NCBI GenBank assembly: GCA_037139735.1
Contig: JBAXFU010000001.1
Span: 44,753-108,752 of the forward strand
DNA: 64,000 nucleotides
Direction: 5' to 3'
DNA from: UBA2402 sp037139735
Lineage (GTDB): Bacteria > Planctomycetota > Phycisphaerae > Phycisphaerales > UBA1924
Position 1 is the first letter of the stretch; every line of letters begins with the position of its first letter. A program made the translations under genes and the position numbers. Below the pieces are notes generated by a model. It saw only the letters and a program-made list of their open reading frames with translations. It was not told the DNA's origin and searched no databases. Below are positions 27,136 to 34,450 of the stretch, one piece after another.

Positions 27136-28466
27136 CGCCTCCCCCTCCTTTCGGGGGTGGGCTCGCTCGGGACTCCGGACCGCTTCGAGGTATCGGAACC
27201 CCGCTTTCGCCGCTGCACCCGACCCGGCCGCGAGGCCCGCGCGAGTGCGCCGCGCAGATCGGCGATGACGTCCGCGGGGTCTTCCAATCCCACGGACAGG
27301 CGGACCAGTCCGTCGGTGATCCCCGCCTCCCGACGCTGTGCCGCGGGAACGTCGCCATGGGTCATGGTGACGGGGTGGGTGATGAGGGTCTCGACGGCGC
27401 CGAGGTTCTCGGCGAGCGAGCAAAGACGCACCGCGTTCATCAGGGCGATGCCCGCCTCGACCCCGCCCTTGAGTTCGAAGCTGAGCATGCCGCCATGGTG
27501 TCCGTCGGCATGCTGCCGCGTCGCCAGCGCCCGCTGCGGAAAGGAGTCGAGGCCGGGGTAGTGCACGCGGCTGACGGCCGGATTCGCCTCGAGGAACCTC
27601 GCGACCTCAAGGGCGTTGGCGCTGTGCGTCCTGATTCGCAGCGGCAGCGTCTTGAGGCCCTGGAGCGTGAGCCAGGCTTCGAAGGGGGACTGGATGACGC
27701 CCAGCGTCTTGCGCACCAGCGCGAGCCTTTCCCGCAGCGCGGGGTCCCTCGTCGTGAGCACCCCGCCGACGGTGGCGTTGTGACCCTCGACGTACTTGGT
27801 CGTGGACTGGATGCAGACGTCGGCGTTAAGGTCGAGCGGCCGCAGGAGCACCGGCGTCATGAAGGTGTTGTCCACGGCGAGCAGCACCCCGCGGCGTCGA
27901 CACTCCTTGGCGATGGCGGCGATGTCCGCGAGCACCAGCGTGGGGTTGGCGGGCGTTTCGATGAAGACCAGACGCGTGGCGGGACCGATGGCTTCCGCCA
28001 CGGCCTCCGGCCTCGTGGCGTCGACGAAGGTCGTGCGGACACCCAGCGGCGCGAGCACGATGTTGGCGAAGCGAACCGTGCCGCCGTACACCGCGCGGCC
28101 CGCCACCACATGATCGCCGGCCCTGAGCGTCGACAGCAGCAGCGTCGAGATCGCGCTCATGCCGGTGGAGCACGCCACGCCCGGCAGCGAATCCTCGAGG
28201 GCCCCGAGCGCCTCCTCGAGCGCGGAGACCGTCGGATTGCTCGCCCGCGAGTAGGTGTGTCCCTTGTGACGCCCCACCACTTCCTGCACGAACGTCGTCG
28301 ACTGGACGATGGGCGTCAGGATCGCGCCCGTCGTGGGGTCGGGACGCCGCCCGCCTCGAACGGCTACGGTGGACCAGCGGGCCCGGCCCGCCCCGCTCAC
28401 GCCCTGCGACGCGACCGAGGGCTTGAACTCGACTTCCTGCGACGGACGTGCTGCACGAACACCCAT
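27132..28466 (-). CDS. metB: Cys/Met metabolism PLP enzyme, cystathionine gamma-synthase-like
   Basis: A 444-residue PLP enzyme, first gene after the SAM riboswitch. The ATG at 28466 has GGAG 8 nt upstream; the open frame further upstream crosses the riboswitch and is rejected. Motifs are WSTVAVRGGRRPDPTTGAIL, HTYSRASNPTVSALEEALG, the PLP-binding AVYGGTVRFAN, LVFIETPANPTLVLAD, LAVDNTFMTP and Schiff-base Lys in IQSTTKYVEGHNATVGG. The GHNATVGG variant is also seen in O-acetyl/succinylhomoserine sulfhydrylases, so direct sulfhydrylation (MetY/MetZ-type) is an alternative. The last ~40 residues are basic and non-conserved and contain the ribosome site of the next gene. No homoserine acyltransferase (metA/metX) is in the window. 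Confidence 0.85.
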   Translation of the reverse strand: MGVRAARPSQEVEFKPSVASQGVSGAGRARWSTVAVRGGRRPDPTTGAILTPIVQSTTFVQEVVGRHKGHTYSRASNPTVSALEEALGALEDSLPGVACSTGMSAISTLLLSTLRAGDHVVAGRAVYGGTVRFANIVLAPLGVRTTFVDATRPEAVAEAIGPATRLVFIETPANPTLVLADIAAIAKECRRRGVLLAVDNTFMTPVLLRPLDLNADVCIQSTTKYVEGHNATVGGVLTTRDPALRERLALVRKTLGVIQSPFEAWLTLQGLKTLPLRIRTHSANALEVARFLEANPAVSRVHYPGLDSFPQRALATRQHADGHHGGMLSFELKGGVEAGIALMNAVRLCSLAENLGAVETLITHPVTMTHGDVPAAQRREAGITDGLVRLSVGLEDPADVIADLRGALARASRPGRVQRRKRGSDTSKRSGVPSEPTPERRGRR

Positions 28467-28510
28467 GACGCCGACTCCGCGGCATCGAGCGTGGGACCTG
28501 TGCGAGGGGT

Positions 28511-28527
28511 GCGGCTGACGCAGCCGC
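28511..28527 (-). promoter_or_regulatory. Hairpin between riboswitch and metB-like gene
   Basis: GCGGCT and AGCCGC form a perfect 6-pair stem around GCGTC in the 94-nt spacer between the aptamer and the start codon. No U run follows, so if it is part of the switch it more likely acts on translation or Rho access than as an intrinsic terminator. Confidence 0.4.
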
Positions 28528-28560
28528 GTTTTTGCCCATTCGACGCAAGGTCGTCGGGCC

Positions 28561-28659
28561 GCATCGGTCCCCTCGCAGGGGCTCCCGGCACCGCGGCGTG
28601 TTCGTTGAGAACCGCTCGGTTGCCGCCTCACACCTTGCAGGTGCGAGGACTCTTGATGC
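28561..28659 (-). promoter_or_regulatory. SAM riboswitch (SAM-I / SAM-I-IV type)
   Basis: Read on the minus strand this segment matches the S-box core. P1 is GCATC/GATGC, followed by the conserved AAGAG after it. P2 is a simple 9-pair stem, CCTCGCACC/GGTGTGAGG. The invariant GGCAACC leads into P3, then the GGTGCC return strand, and P4 is CCCCT/AGGGG. P2 lacks the usual kink-turn extension, which suggests the SAM-I-IV variant class. S-boxes bind S-adenosylmethionine and turn off methionine genes. Here the downstream unit is metB-like, thrA-like, metC-like, asd. Confidence 0.88.
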
Positions 28660-28666
28660 TTGCAAG

Positions 28667-28696
28667 AGACTAGGCCGGGGTCCTGCGACGAGTCAA
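28667..28696 (-). promoter_or_regulatory. Promoter of the SAM-riboswitch operon
   Basis: On the minus strand TTGACT (28696-28691) and TAGTCT (28672-28667) are spaced by 18 nt. The predicted transcript start, about 7 nt on, falls at the first base of riboswitch P1. The -35 box overlaps the stop codon of dapF, so this promoter sits at the very end of the preceding gene. Confidence 0.7.
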
Positions 28697-29598
28697 GCGG
28701 GGAGCGACACGAGGCCTTCGAAGGCGTGTGCGGCCGGTCCGGTGAGGAGCACTCGATCGGAATCGCTCAGTTGCACGCGCACCTCGCCGCCGGGCATATC
28801 GACGGCAACGTCGCGGCCTGTGCGTCCCGCGGCGATGGCGACGACCACCGTTGCGCATGCACCACTCCCGCAGGCCGGCGTCAGGCCCGTGCCGCGTTCC
28901 CATGAGCGGATCGCGATTCGATTCGGCGTCCCCACCTCGCAGAAGTGTACGTTGACGCGTTCGGGGAACCACGCCGAGGTCTCGAGGGCCGCCCCCAGCG
29001 ACGCGGCGATCGCAGGGGTCGGCCGCTTGCCGAAGAGCACGAGATGCGGATTGCCCATGCTGACGCAGCCGGCGAGGGGTTCGAGCGAAGCCCCGCTCGC
29101 GGCGCAGAGGGCGGCCAGATCGGGCGGCAGCGGCACGTTGACGACGCGGCCGCCGCGGGGTTCGATCAGCGTCGGGATCTTCGCGGGGTCGAAGGCGGGC
29201 GTTCCCATGTCGACGGTCGCGGCGATCACGTCGCCGCCGGGACTCAGGTCGAGCGTCACCGGGCACGCGCGGACGCCGCCGCCGAATCGGACCTCGATCA
29301 CCACGGGGTTGTCACGACGGCCCATGCGTTCACGGGCGTGACGAGCGGCACAGCGGAGTCCGTTGCCGCACATGCCCGCGGCCGATCCGTCGGCGTTGAA
29401 GATTCGCATGGCGACGCTCGCGGGCGAATCGCCTGGCTCGAGGGCGAGCAGTTGATCGGCGCCGATGCCGCGGCGGCGATCGCAGAGGTGCGTCGCGACG
29501 GCCCCGAGATCGACTCGGGCCCAGCCCGGCTCGGCGACGAGGTCGAGGAGCACGAAGTCGTTGGCGCAGCCGTGGTACTTGTGAAAGGCGAGGGGCAT
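28693..29598 (-). CDS. dapF: Diaminopimelate epimerase
   Basis: DapF converts LL- to meso-diaminopimelate for lysine and peptidoglycan. The ATG at 29598 gives 301 residues starting MPLAFHKYHGCANDFVLLDL. The frame stays open for nearly 1.9 kb upstream but this is antisense to other genes. The two catalytic cysteines are Cys77 in AGMCGNGLRC and Cys242 in TPACGSGACAT. FNADGSAAG and VSMGNPHLVLF are further family blocks; the enzyme is about 25 residues longer than E. coli DapF. It is upstream of, and on the same strand as, the SAM-riboswitch operon, whose -35 box overlaps its stop. It is divergent from the DUF1080 gene across 102 nt. Confidence 0.96.
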   Translation of the reverse strand: MPLAFHKYHGCANDFVLLDLVAEPGWARVDLGAVATHLCDRRRGIGADQLLALEPGDSPASVAMRIFNADGSAAGMCGNGLRCAARHARERMGRRDNPVVIEVRFGGGVRACPVTLDLSPGGDVIAATVDMGTPAFDPAKIPTLIEPRGGRVVNVPLPPDLAALCAASGASLEPLAGCVSMGNPHLVLFGKRPTPAIAASLGAALETSAWFPERVNVHFCEVGTPNRIAIRSWERGTGLTPACGSGACATVVVAIAAGRTGRDVAVDMPGGEVRVQLSDSDRVLLTGPAAHAFEGLVSLPA

Positions 29599-29700
29599 GG
29601 CGTGTGCGGGCGACGGGCCCGAAGATGGACCGTAGGATTCTCGAACGGTCACAGGAGACCGCCGACGCGAATCGTTGACCCTCAAGCCAAGGACTCGACC

Positions 29701-30984
29701 ATGCGAAGACTGCTTGCCGCCGCTTGCCTGACGCTCGCCATCGGATCGACCCTCGCACCCGCGCAGACACTGAGTCCCGCGGAACAGGCGGCCGGCTGGA
29801 GGTTGCTGCTCAAGGGCGACGACGGCTCGGCGTGGCGAGGGTACCGCAAGGAGGGCTTCCCGGAGAAGGGCTGGCAGGTCGCCGGCGGCGAGTTGCGGGT
29901 GCTCAAGGGCGGCGGGGGCGGCGATCTGGTGACGCGCGAGCAGTTCGGCGACTTCGAGCTCTCGCTCGAGTTCAAGTGCGAGAAGGCGGCCAACAGCGGC
30001 ATCATCTACCGGGTGGCGGAGACCAACGACGCGACCTGGCAGACGGGTCCGGAGTTCCAGGTGCTCGACGACGGCGGCTACGGCGCGAAGCCGGGTGATC
30101 CGCACGGGGCGGGCTCGCTCTACGACATGGCGGCTGCGCCGGCGGACAAGGAGTTGCATCCGGCGGGCGAGTGGAATCACGCCCGCATTCGCCTTCACCA
30201 GGGACTGCTGCAGCACTTCCTGAACGGGCGGAAGATCGTCGAGTGTCGCACGGACGGGCCCGCATGGAGGGAGATGATCGCCAAGAGCAAGTTCAAGGGG
30301 TACGCGGGCTTCGGGATCCAGCCGCGGGGGCACATCGCGTTGCAGGAGCACGGCGATGGCGTCGCGTACCGCAACATCAAGGTGCGTGATCTTGGCGGGA
30401 CGCTGCCGGGAGAAGTCTCGCTCTTGAGCGGCAAGGACCTTTCGCAGTGGACGTTCCTGCTGCCCGAAGGCGGCAAGATGGAGGACGTCTGGAGCATCGA
30501 CGGCGAGGGCGTGCTGGTGTGCAAGGGCAACCCGGTGGGCTACCTGCGGACCAAGGAGAAGTTCACCGACTACGTCCTCAAGCTGGAGTGGCGGTTCAAC
30601 CCGGTGACGAAGAAGGCGGGCAACAGCGGCGTGCTCCTGCGGGTGCAGGAGCCGGACCAGGTGTGGCCTCGGAGCATCGAGGCGCAGCTCCAGAGCGGTT
30701 CGGCGGGCGACTTCTGGAACATCGGCAACTTCGTCATGACGGCCGACCCCGCCCGGACGAACGGCCGCAACACCAAGCACCTGCGGGCCAACGAGCAGCC
30801 GCTGGGGGAGTGGAACGAGTACGAGATCATCGTCGACGGCGGCCACGTGACGCTCAACGTGAACGGCGAGACGCTCAATGCCGCCTCCGGGTGCGAGCGG
30901 ATTCCCGGAACGATCGCGCTGCAGAGCGAGGGCGCGGAGATTCACTTCCGTCGCGTACGGCTCGCGCCGATCACGGGCAACTAA
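29701..30984 (+). CDS. Secreted protein with two DUF1080 (3-keto-disaccharide hydrolase) domains
   Basis: The ATG at 29701 gives 427 residues with a signal peptide (LLAAACLTLAIGSTLAPAQT). Two copies of the DUF1080 concanavalin-like domain follow. The first, about 25-225, includes WQVAGGELRVLKGGGGGDLV, EFKCEKAANSGIIYRVAE and GEWNHARIRL. The second, about 230-425, includes LLSGKDLSQWTFLLPEGGKM, LKLEWRFNPVTKKAGNSGVL and GEWNEYEIIV. The family is abundant in Planctomycetes and now named for 3-keto-disaccharide hydrolysis; specificity here is unknown. It heads a plus-strand run with short gaps (18, 35, 41 and 15 nt) to the EamA, kbl and photolyase genes, so one operon is likely, although the functions do not obviously connect. 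Confidence 0.87.
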   Translation: MRRLLAAACLTLAIGSTLAPAQTLSPAEQAAGWRLLLKGDDGSAWRGYRKEGFPEKGWQVAGGELRVLKGGGGGDLVTREQFGDFELSLEFKCEKAANSGIIYRVAETNDATWQTGPEFQVLDDGGYGAKPGDPHGAGSLYDMAAAPADKELHPAGEWNHARIRLHQGLLQHFLNGRKIVECRTDGPAWREMIAKSKFKGYAGFGIQPRGHIALQEHGDGVAYRNIKVRDLGGTLPGEVSLLSGKDLSQWTFLLPEGGKMEDVWSIDGEGVLVCKGNPVGYLRTKEKFTDYVLKLEWRFNPVTKKAGNSGVLLRVQEPDQVWPRSIEAQLQSGSAGDFWNIGNFVMTADPARTNGRNTKHLRANEQPLGEWNEYEIIVDGGHVTLNVNGETLNAASGCERIPGTIALQSEGAEIHFRRVRLAPITGN

Positions 30985-31002
30985 GGCCGCGAGGGACCAT
31001 CG

Positions 31003-31521
31003 ATGCTGGCGATCGTCATGGCCGTGCTCGCGGGCCTCTGCTGGGGCGTCGGCGAGATCTTCACGAAAAAGGCGCTCAACACCGGGCAGGTGGGACCGAT
31101 GGCGGTGCTGCTGGTCCGCACGGTGACGACGCTGCCCATGGCGGCGGCGGCCTACTGGGTGTCCATGGACGTCTGGAAGTGGGAACGACCCGGATGGGCG
31201 ACCAACGCGACCCCGCAGGTGTGGCTGATGCTCACCCTGGGCTCGGGGCTGCTCGCGGGCTTCGCGGGGGTGTTCTTCTTCTACATGGGGCTGGCCTCGC
31301 CGGGCGGCGACATCTCGAGGATCCGGCCCATCGCCTTCGCGCTTTCGCCTGCCACGGCCGTGCTGCTCGGCTGGGTGATGCTGGGCGAGGGCATGAGCCT
31401 TCGCAAGGGCATCGCCTGCCTGCTCATCATCAGCGGCATCGTGCTGCTCACGGGTGAGAAGTCCTCCGCCCACGCTCACGGCCCCAAGCCGATCGACTCA
31501 GCCGATCATTCGCCATCCTGA
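31003..31521 (+). CDS. EamA/DMT-superfamily small membrane transporter
   Basis: The 172-residue protein has about five hydrophobic helices: MLAIVMAVLAGLCWGVGEIF at the start, MAVLLVRTVTTLPMAAAAYW, a third beginning VWLMLTLGSGLLAGFAGVFF, one near PATAVLLGWVMLGEG, and a last at IACLLIISGIVLL. The LGEGMSLRKGIACLLIISGI motif near the end is typical of EamA-domain transporters. It is half the size of the ten-helix family members, so it would act as a dimer. The tail has three His residues (AHAHGPKPIDSADH). Substrate unknown. Confidence 0.8.
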   Translation: MLAIVMAVLAGLCWGVGEIFTKKALNTGQVGPMAVLLVRTVTTLPMAAAAYWVSMDVWKWERPGWATNATPQVWLMLTLGSGLLAGFAGVFFFYMGLASPGGDISRIRPIAFALSPATAVLLGWVMLGEGMSLRKGIACLLIISGIVLLTGEKSSAHAHGPKPIDSADHSPS

Positions 31522-31556
31522 ACCCGCTCGACCTGCACCCACACACGGAACCTCCG

Positions 31557-32792
31557 ATGCCCAACCGATTCGACGAACGCACCGACGCCACGCTCGCCTC
31601 CCTTCGCGCGGGCGGACAGTACAAGCATCTGCAGATGATCGAGGGACCCATGGGCCCTTCCGTCCGACTCCGCGAGTTCGGCGAGTGCCTGTGCTTCTGC
31701 TCAAACAACTACCTCGGCCTCGCCAACCACCCGGAAGTGGTCGAGGCGGGGATCAAGGGCCTCCGCGACTACGGCGCGGGGACGGCCTCCGTCCGCTTCA
31801 TCTGCGGCACCTTCACGCCCCACGAAACCCTGGAACGCTCGATCGCCCGCTCCATGGGCACGGAATCGGCGTACACCTTCGTTTCGGCGTGGACGGCCGC
31901 CGAAGCCCTCTTCCCCACGTTGTGCGAACCGGGCGACATCATCATCTCGGATGAACTCAACCACGCCTGCATCATCGACGCCATCCGGCTGACGACGGTG
32001 ATCAAGAAGGGCGTCCACAAGGCCGTCTATCGCAACAACGTGCTCAACGGACCGGGCTCGCTCGCCGAGGCGCTCGCCAACGCGAAGGCCAACAAGGACG
32101 TCACCGGACAGATCTGGGTCGTCACCGACGGCGTCTTCAGCATGGAGGGATCGATCGGCGACCTGGCCACCATGCGCCATCTGTGCGACGACTACGGCGC
32201 GATGCTCATCGTCGACGACAGCCACGGCCACGGCGTGATGGGCCGGACAGGCCGCGGCACGCACGAGCACTTCGGCATGATCGATCCGCTGGACGCCAAG
32301 TCGCCCGCCGCGGCCAATCGCGTCGACATCTTCACCGGCACGCTCGGCAAGGCCTTGGGCGGCGGCGCGGGCGGCTTCGTGGCGGGGAGTCGCCGCGTCA
32401 CGGAGTTGCTGGTGCAGCGGGGCCGGCCCACGCTCTTCAGCAACGCCCTGCCGGTGACGGTGGCGTGCTCGGCGAACAAGGCCATCGAGTTGCTGCTGGC
32501 CGATCCTGGCATGGTGGCCCGGCTTCGGGACAACTGCACGCACGCGAGGACGAGCATCCGCGCCGCGGGGTTCGAGGTGATCGAGTCCCCCACCGCGATC
32601 TGCCCGATCATCGTGCACGACACGGCCAAGGCGATCCGCATGAGCCGGCGGTTGCTCGAACTGGGCGTCTTCGTCATCGGCTTCGGCTATCCGGTGGTTC
32701 CGGAAGGACATGCACGGCTTCGGGTGCAGATCTCCGCCGCGCACACGAAGGAGCACATCGACCGCCTGGTCGATGCGTTGCGGAAGCTCTGA
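31557..32792 (+). CDS. kbl: Glycine C-acetyltransferase / AONS-family PLP enzyme
   Basis: A 411-residue alpha-oxoamine synthase. Kbl condenses glycine and acetyl-CoA to 2-amino-3-ketobutyrate, part of threonine breakdown. Motifs include CLCFCSNNYLGLANHPEVVE, then TASVRFICGTFTPHETLE (closer to Kbl than to BioF). Others are DELNHACIIDAIRLT, MLIVDDSHGHGVMGRTGRGT and the PLP-Lys segment FTGTLGKALGGGAGGFVAGS. BioF (8-amino-7-oxononanoate synthase) remains an alternative, but no other biotin genes are near. There is no threonine dehydrogenase beside it either. It lies in the probable operon with the EamA transporter and the photolyases. Confidence 0.85.
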   Translation: MPNRFDERTDATLASLRAGGQYKHLQMIEGPMGPSVRLREFGECLCFCSNNYLGLANHPEVVEAGIKGLRDYGAGTASVRFICGTFTPHETLERSIARSMGTESAYTFVSAWTAAEALFPTLCEPGDIIISDELNHACIIDAIRLTTVIKKGVHKAVYRNNVLNGPGSLAEALANAKANKDVTGQIWVVTDGVFSMEGSIGDLATMRHLCDDYGAMLIVDDSHGHGVMGRTGRGTHEHFGMIDPLDAKSPAAANRVDIFTGTLGKALGGGAGGFVAGSRRVTELLVQRGRPTLFSNALPVTVACSANKAIELLLADPGMVARLRDNCTHARTSIRAAGFEVIESPTAICPIIVHDTAKAIRMSRRLLELGVFVIGFGYPVVPEGHARLRVQISAAHTKEHIDRLVDALRKL

Positions 32793-32833
32793 CGAGGCCC
32801 GGACAGGGCGCCCCGGTGAATCCTCCGGGGCCG

Positions 32834-34435
32834 ATGGTCCGAAGCAACGGCGTGACTTCTCGAGCCCGTCAGGGAACCTCCATCGCGTTGGTGCTCGGCG
32901 ACCAGCTCTCGCGGACGTCGCCTGCGCTCAAGGCGATCCGACGGGGCGAGGACTGGGTGCTCATGGCCGAGGTGCTCGAGGAATCGAGGCACATCCCGAG
33001 CCATCGCCAGCGAACGTGCCTGTTCCTCTCCGCGATGCGACACCACGCAGCGTGGCTGCGATCGCAGGGTCATCGCGTTCGCTACGTGGCGCTGGACGAC
33101 CTCGCGAACACGCACTCGCTGCCCGACGAACTCCGCCGCGCGGCGACCGACCTCGACGCCGCCCGAGTGGTGATGGTGGAAGCGGGCGAACACCGGGTCG
33201 GGGCCTCGATCGCGACCGCCTGCGCCAAGCACGGCCTGTCGCTCGAGACGCTCGAGGACCCCCACTTCCTGACGACCCACGCCGAGTTCGAGGCGTGGGC
33301 CAAGGGCCGCAAGGACCTGACGATGGAGTACTTCTATCGCCAGCAGCGGCGCCGGCTGAACATCCTCGTCGACGACGACGGCAAGCCCGAGGGCGGCGAC
33401 TGGAACTACGACGCCGACAACCGCAAGTCCTTCCCGGCCTCGGGGCCCTCGCCGCGACCTCCCAGGCCGCTGCGGTTCGAGCCCGACGCCGTCACGCGGG
33501 ACGTCATGGCGACGATCGAACGGATGCTGCCAGAGGCGCCGGGCACACTCGAGTCCTTCGCGTGGCCCGTGACCCGCGAACAGGCCCTCGAGACCCTCCA
33601 GGACTTCGTCGCTCGCCGCCTCGCCGAGTTCGGCCCCTTCGAGGACGCGATGTGGTCGACCGAACCTTTCGTGTACCACTCGCTGCTCTCGCCGGCGCTC
33701 AACCTCAAGTTGCTCGACCCCCGCGAATGCGTGAAGGCCGCGCTTGACACCTTCGCCAAGGGGAAGGCCCCGCTGCAGTCGGTCGAGGCCTTCATTCGCC
33801 AGATCATCGGGTGGCGGGAATACATCCGCGGCATCTACCACCATGAAGGCCCCGACTACGAGCGCCGCAACTTCCTCGGGGCCCGGGGAAATCTCCCGCC
33901 CTTCTACTGGACGGGCGAGACCGACATGGCGTGCCTCCAGCGGTGCATCGGCGAGGTGGTGCAGCACGGCTTTGGCCACCACATCCAGCGACTGATGGTG
34001 ACGGGCAACTTCGCGCTCATCGCGGGCGTGCACCCCAAGGCCGTCAGCGACTGGTATCTCAGCATGTTCGTCGACGCCGTCGACTGGGTGACGCTGCCCA
34101 ACGCGCTAGGCATGGTCATGCACGCGGACGGCACCGACGCCTCTCCGCCGGTCGTGGGCACCAAGCCGTACTGTGCAAGCGGCCAGTACATCAAGCGGAT
34201 GAGCAACTATTGCAAGGGGTGTCGCTACGACCCCACGCTCCGCACGGGCCCGGAGGCCTGCCCCTTCACGACGCTCTACTGGGACTTCCTCGACCGGCAC
34301 CGTCCCGTCTTCGCCCGAAACCATCGCATGCGGACCATCCTCTCCAACCTCGATCGCTTCGACCCCTCGCACCTGGCCGCCATTCGATCGCAGGCCGTCG
34401 CCATCCGCGTGCGTTGCGGCATCTCCTCCTCCTGA
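32834..34435 (+). CDS. Cryptochrome/photolyase of the iron-sulfur bacterial class
   Basis: A 533-residue flavoprotein related to prokaryotic (6-4) photolyases and CryB/CryPro. The ATG at 32834 is preferred; a GTG at 32816 is also in frame. The N-terminal Rossmann region contains IALVLGDQLSRTSPALKAI. The C-terminal catalytic part includes VEAFIRQIIGWREYIRGIYH, then FYWTGETDMACLQRCIGEVV and a FAD-site segment FGHHIQRLMVTGNFALIAG. Cysteines in PYCASGQYIKRMSNYCKGCR and ACPF are placed as expected for a [4Fe-4S] cluster. The predicted role is light-driven repair of (6-4) photoproducts or light sensing. It is immediately followed (15 nt) by a second, class I photolyase. Confidence 0.9.
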   Translation: MVRSNGVTSRARQGTSIALVLGDQLSRTSPALKAIRRGEDWVLMAEVLEESRHIPSHRQRTCLFLSAMRHHAAWLRSQGHRVRYVALDDLANTHSLPDELRRAATDLDAARVVMVEAGEHRVGASIATACAKHGLSLETLEDPHFLTTHAEFEAWAKGRKDLTMEYFYRQQRRRLNILVDDDGKPEGGDWNYDADNRKSFPASGPSPRPPRPLRFEPDAVTRDVMATIERMLPEAPGTLESFAWPVTREQALETLQDFVARRLAEFGPFEDAMWSTEPFVYHSLLSPALNLKLLDPRECVKAALDTFAKGKAPLQSVEAFIRQIIGWREYIRGIYHHEGPDYERRNFLGARGNLPPFYWTGETDMACLQRCIGEVVQHGFGHHIQRLMVTGNFALIAGVHPKAVSDWYLSMFVDAVDWVTLPNALGMVMHADGTDASPPVVGTKPYCASGQYIKRMSNYCKGCRYDPTLRTGPEACPFTTLYWDFLDRHRPVFARNHRMRTILSNLDRFDPSHLAAIRSQAVAIRVRCGISSS

Positions 34436-34450
34436 CCCGCCCCCTCCGCC

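Noticed and set aside
28467..28631. An earlier start of the metB-like gene at 28631
   Set aside because: That segment overlaps the riboswitch and its spacer, is Arg-rich and has no ribosome site; the ATG at 28466 has GGAG at good spacing.
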